Of a stretch of DNA of 64,000 nt, positions 61,431 through 64,000 are shown piece by piece. This stretch comes from Paenibacillus aceris (GTDB taxonomy: Bacteria; Bacillota; Bacilli; Paenibacillales; NBRC-103111), in assembly GCF_017874035.1 (NCBI RefSeq), contig NZ_JAGGKV010000028.1:1-64000 (forward strand), given 5' to 3'. Positions within the stretch are counted from its first letter, which is position 1; each line of letters begins with the position of its first letter. The position numbers were made by a program, and so were the translations under genes. The notes beneath the pieces are model-generated. The model made no database searches, was not told where the DNA came from, and was given only the letters and a program-made list of their open reading frames with translations.

Positions 61431-62036
61431 ATGAAGCGGCTATTCGATTTGCTAGTTTCCATATCGCTCTTATTACTTTTTATTCCACTAATCATAGTTG
61501 TTGCTCTGCTAGTCAAAAAAAAGTTAGGGTCTCCTGTTGTATTTAAACAGCAGCGACCCGGGTTAAAAGGAAAACCTTTCTATCTTTACAAATTTCGTAC
61601 GATGACGGATGCAAAGGACAACGAAGGCAAGTTGTTATCCGATTCAATAAGGTTAACGTCGTTTGGACAATTTCTACGGAAATATAGTCTAGATGAATTG
61701 TTGCAATTGGTAAATGTAATTAAGGGTGATTTGAGTTTAGTTGGCCCCAGGCCATTATTGAACGATTATTTGCCTTTATACACGGAAGAGCAAGCCAAAC
61801 GCCATAATGTGAAGCCGGGAATAACGGGATGGGCTCAGGTAAATGGCAGAAATGCGATCTCTTGGGAAGAAAGATTCAATCTCGATGTTTGGTATGTTGA
61901 AAATCAAAGTTTCTTTCTTGATTTGAAGATTTTAGCTTTAACTTTTGTAAAAGTGCTTAAGTCCGAAGGGATCCAGAGTGCTAATCATGCAACGATGCCT
62001 ATATTTGAGGGGAGTATGAAAAATGTTGAACGGTAA
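61431..62036 (+). CDS. epsL: EpsL-like initiating sugar-phosphate transferase
   Basis: The 201-residue protein has one N-terminal helix and the full bacterial sugar transferase signature: GSPVVFKQQRPGLKGKPFYL, KFRTMTD, DELLQLVNVIKGDLSLVGPRP and WAQVNGRNAISWEERF. It begins repeat assembly by transferring a sugar phosphate to undecaprenyl phosphate. The match with B. subtilis EpsL is along the whole length. GAGGAGAT precedes the start. Confidence 0.93.
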   Translation: MKRLFDLLVSISLLLLFIPLIIVVALLVKKKLGSPVVFKQQRPGLKGKPFYLYKFRTMTDAKDNEGKLLSDSIRLTSFGQFLRKYSLDELLQLVNVIKGDLSLVGPRPLLNDYLPLYTEEQAKRHNVKPGITGWAQVNGRNAISWEERFNLDVWYVENQSFFLDLKILALTFVKVLKSEGIQSANHATMPIFEGSMKNVER

Positions 62037-63012
62037 GATGAATATTTTGTTTACTAGTTCAGGCAGAAGGTTGTCATTATTGCAGCAATTTAGGAAAGTG
62101 TTCGTTCAACATAACCTAAAAGGAAGAATTATGACTGCGGATCTCAAAAAGACAGCGCCTACCGCGTTTTTTAGCGATCAGCATTTTATAGTACCGCGAG
62201 TAAATGATCCCAATTACATAACGGAATTACTAAGAATATGTCAAAAGGAAGAGATAGACATCATCATTCCATTGATCGATACGGAATTGATTGTTTTATC
62301 GGAAAATCGACGTGTATTTGAAGAAGCTGGTGTGAAATTATTAGTTTCTAGTAAGGAATTAAACGATATCGCATGCGATAAAACCCAAACATATCAGTTT
62401 TTTCAAGATAGTAATACCCCAACCCCAAAAGTATTTAGTGATGATGAAATTAATAATAAACATTACCAATTTCCGCTATTGATCAAGCCTCTCGACGGAA
62501 GTTCTAGTGTAGGGGTTACCAAAATCAACAATGAGAAAGAGCTGCTCTTTTTTAAAGACTACATTCCCAACGCCATGGTTCAGGAGTATGTTACGGGAAC
62601 AGAGTATACGGTTGATGTAATGGTTGATTTTAATGGAAATATAAGAACGGTTGTTCCAAGATTGCGGTTAGAAACTAGGGCGGGAGAGGTTAGCAAAGGG
62701 GTTACTAGGAAGGATAACGACATTATCTCCGCCGTAAAACAAGTGGTGAAGTCTTTACCGGGACCAGTTGGCTGTATTACCTTACAGTGTTTTAAAAAAG
62801 AAAATGGAGAAATAACTTTCATTGAAATTAATCCGCGTTTTGGTGGGGGAATTCCTCTTTCCATTGAAGCGGGGGCAAATTTTCCACTTTGGGTTCTTCA
62901 AATGTGCAGCGGTGAAACTTTCACGGAAGAAGATTACAATTGGCGTGAAAATCTAACCATGCTTCGATATGATGAGGCAGTCTTTACGGAGAGTATTCAA
63001 CATGACCATTAA
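62023..63012 (+). CDS. ATP-grasp ligase of the eps operon
   Basis: The 329-residue protein has a CarB-like ATP-grasp fold, with MNILFTSSGRRLSLLQQFR at the start, FPLLIKPLDGSSSVGVTKIN in the nucleotide-binding part and FIEINPRFGGGIPLSIEAGANF at the metal-binding end. Such enzymes join a carboxylate to an amine using ATP. Overlap with both neighbours (14 and 11 bases) ties it to the operon. It may decorate a sugar with an amino acid; substrate is unknown. Confidence 0.85.
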   Translation: MLNGKMNILFTSSGRRLSLLQQFRKVFVQHNLKGRIMTADLKKTAPTAFFSDQHFIVPRVNDPNYITELLRICQKEEIDIIIPLIDTELIVLSENRRVFEEAGVKLLVSSKELNDIACDKTQTYQFFQDSNTPTPKVFSDDEINNKHYQFPLLIKPLDGSSSVGVTKINNEKELLFFKDYIPNAMVQEYVTGTEYTVDVMVDFNGNIRTVVPRLRLETRAGEVSKGVTRKDNDIISAVKQVVKSLPGPVGCITLQCFKKENGEITFIEINPRFGGGIPLSIEAGANFPLWVLQMCSGETFTEEDYNWRENLTMLRYDEAVFTESIQHDH

Positions 63013-63691
63013 TGCTTTGGTTTTCGACATGGATGATACCTTATATGAAGAGAAAGATTATGTGAAAAGCGGATTTAAAGCATTGGATCAATGGGTTATC
63101 AAAGAGTTCAAGATCAAGGGGTTTTATGAAACAGCATTAGATTTATTTCTCACTGGAGAAAGAAAATTACTTTTCAATAAAACGCTTGATAAATTGAATA
63201 TTATTTATAATGATTCAATGATTAAGAGTATGGTGGAAAGTTATCGATCCCACGAACCTGATATTCAATTGTTAGAGGACGCGAAGTGGATTTTTGAGAA
63301 CTTAAGGGATACGGTCAAAGTTGGATTAATTTCAGATGGATATTTAGTTGCTCAAGAAAAGAAAGTTAATGCACTAAAGCTACAAGAGAAATTACAGACA
63401 ATAATTCTAACGGACAGATTAGGGAGAGAGCATTGGAAACCTAGTCATGTTCCATACGAGTATGCATGTCAGGAATTACAGCTTCCGCATGATCAGTGCG
63501 TTTACATCGGAGATAATATAAATAAGGATTTTGTTACAGCCAAGAAGCTTGGGTGGACAACAATCCAAATAGAGCGAAATGATGGAATTTACTCTGGAAT
63601 TACTGCTGAGCAGGAGTATAGGGCCCATTTTAAAATCGATAATTTGAGGAAACTACCAGATTTACCTATGCTAAAGCACATGTTTGCCTAA
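63002..63691 (+). CDS. HAD-family phosphatase of the eps operon
   Basis: The 229-residue protein has HAD motif I LVFDMDDTLYEE, motif II near LISDG, the Lys in WKPSHVPYEYACQE and motif IV CVYIGDNINKDFVTAKKLGW. The chosen ATG overlaps the ATP-grasp stop. The pair ATP-grasp plus HAD takes the place that epsM (acetyltransferase) has in B. subtilis, just before epsN. A terminator-like hairpin follows. Confidence 0.87.
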   Translation: MTINALVFDMDDTLYEEKDYVKSGFKALDQWVIKEFKIKGFYETALDLFLTGERKLLFNKTLDKLNIIYNDSMIKSMVESYRSHEPDIQLLEDAKWIFENLRDTVKVGLISDGYLVAQEKKVNALKLQEKLQTIILTDRLGREHWKPSHVPYEYACQELQLPHDQCVYIGDNINKDFVTAKKLGWTTIQIERNDGIYSGITAEQEYRAHFKIDNLRKLPDLPMLKHMFA

Positions 63692-63692
63692 C

Positions 63693-63712
63693 AGCGCCCA
63701 GCGCTTTTTTTT
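63693..63712 (+). terminator. Internal terminator between the HAD gene and epsN
   Basis: AGCGC pairs with GCGCT around CCA and is followed by eight T. It is short but well formed and, like the hairpin after epsE, lies inside the operon. Confidence 0.7.
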
Positions 63713-63738
63713 ATCCCCAAAAACCCCATAAAAAGGAT

Positions 63739-64000
63739 GTGGCCAACCAAGTGTTTTCGAATAATAAAAGAATATATCTTTCCCCTCCGCACATGAGCGG
63801 GAATGAGCTTACCTATATCCAAAACGCATTTGATACAAATTGGATCGCGCCGCTAGGTCCGCATGTCGATGCATTTGAGAAGGAGCTTGCCTCCCACGTT
63901 GGGGTAAACGATGCAGCGGCAGTCAGTTCGGGGACGGCTGCAATTCATTTGGCGTTGCGATTGCTTGATGTAAAGGCAGGGGATACGGTCTTTTGTTCAA
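63739..64000 (+). CDS. epsN: EpsN-like sugar aminotransferase (partial, runs off the window)
   Basis: Only about 87 residues are visible. RIYLSPPHMSGNELTYIQNA, NWIAPLGPHVDAFEKELA and SSGTAAIHLALRLL match B. subtilis EpsN and the DegT/DnrJ PLP-dependent aminotransferases. EpsN makes the 4-amino sugar from the product of EpsC. The start is uncertain: GTG at 63739 lies very close to AAAAGG, and GTG at 63751 is the alternative. Confidence 0.88.
   Translation, partial: MANQVFSNNKRIYLSPPHMSGNELTYIQNAFDTNWIAPLGPHVDAFEKELASHVGVNDAAAVSSGTAAIHLALRLLDVKAGDTVFCS

Overview
The window looks like a chromosomal segment of a Paenibacillus or a close relative in the Paenibacillaceae. The reasons are strong AGGAGG-type ribosome sites with many TTG and GTG starts, a YesM/YesN plus LplABC-type sugar system, an epsC-N-like exopolysaccharide operon close to that of Bacillus subtilis, and a paeninodin-like lasso peptide locus. 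No rRNA, tRNA, CRISPR array, transposase or prophage was seen. The 25-64 kb part looks more A+T rich than the 6-20 kb part.

Layout. 1-1030: 113-bp tandem repeats, a dispersed inverted-repeat element and a possible 51-residue protein. 1.0-5.7 kb: adenine deaminase, an uncalled 50-residue minus-strand gene, a YceI-family protein and a degenerate-GGDEF/histidine kinase fusion. 5.9-20.4 kb: a carbohydrate-use locus with a divergent two-component system, an ABC importer, two Gfo/Idh/MocA oxidoreductases, a TIM-barrel epimerase, an alpha/alpha-toroid protein and a GH105-like hydrolase. 20.4-27.2 kb: a decayed phosphoribosyltransferase/HAD gene, a secreted Lys/Asp/Tyr-rich small protein, a beta-helix protein, a collagen-like protein, and an HD-GYP/LuxR pair. 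27.3-31.8 kb: chain-length regulator, BY-type kinase, HlyD-type lipoprotein and a secreted protein. 31.8-43.6 kb: two adjacent peptide (RiPP) cassettes. 43.6-64.0 kb: promoter, structured leader RNA and a long exopolysaccharide operon reaching epsN, which is cut by the window end.

The two most interesting systems. First, the RiPP region. Cassette B is a lasso peptide cluster. Its 42-residue precursor was missed by simple ORF calling and predicts a 23-residue core with Leu1-Asp9 ring geometry and a C-terminal Ser, the same plan as paeninodin. Cassette A repeats the kinase, PqqD-like, ABC and nucleotidyltransferase genes, but has an Asn/Gly/Pro-rich 68-residue precursor-like peptide without acidic residues in its tail, no cyclase and no B2 protease. 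It carries a SipW-like S26 peptidase instead. This looks like a non-lasso relative.

Second, regulation. Palindromes of the form GTTCTTTATAAAGAAC, matching paired inverted SinR boxes, sit before the secreted small protein, before the lasso cyclase and in the promoter of the eps operon, where the palindrome fills the -35/-10 spacer. A different palindrome, GATAC-N5-GTATC, fills the same spacer in the promoter of the chain-length/kinase genes and also lies upstream of the 50-residue minus-strand gene. The eps leader resembles the EAR (epsC) antitermination RNA, and the operon contains internal terminator-like hairpins. In B. subtilis EAR lies directly between epsB and epsC. Here 15 kb, mostly peptide biosynthesis genes, separate the epsAB-like genes from EAR-epsC.
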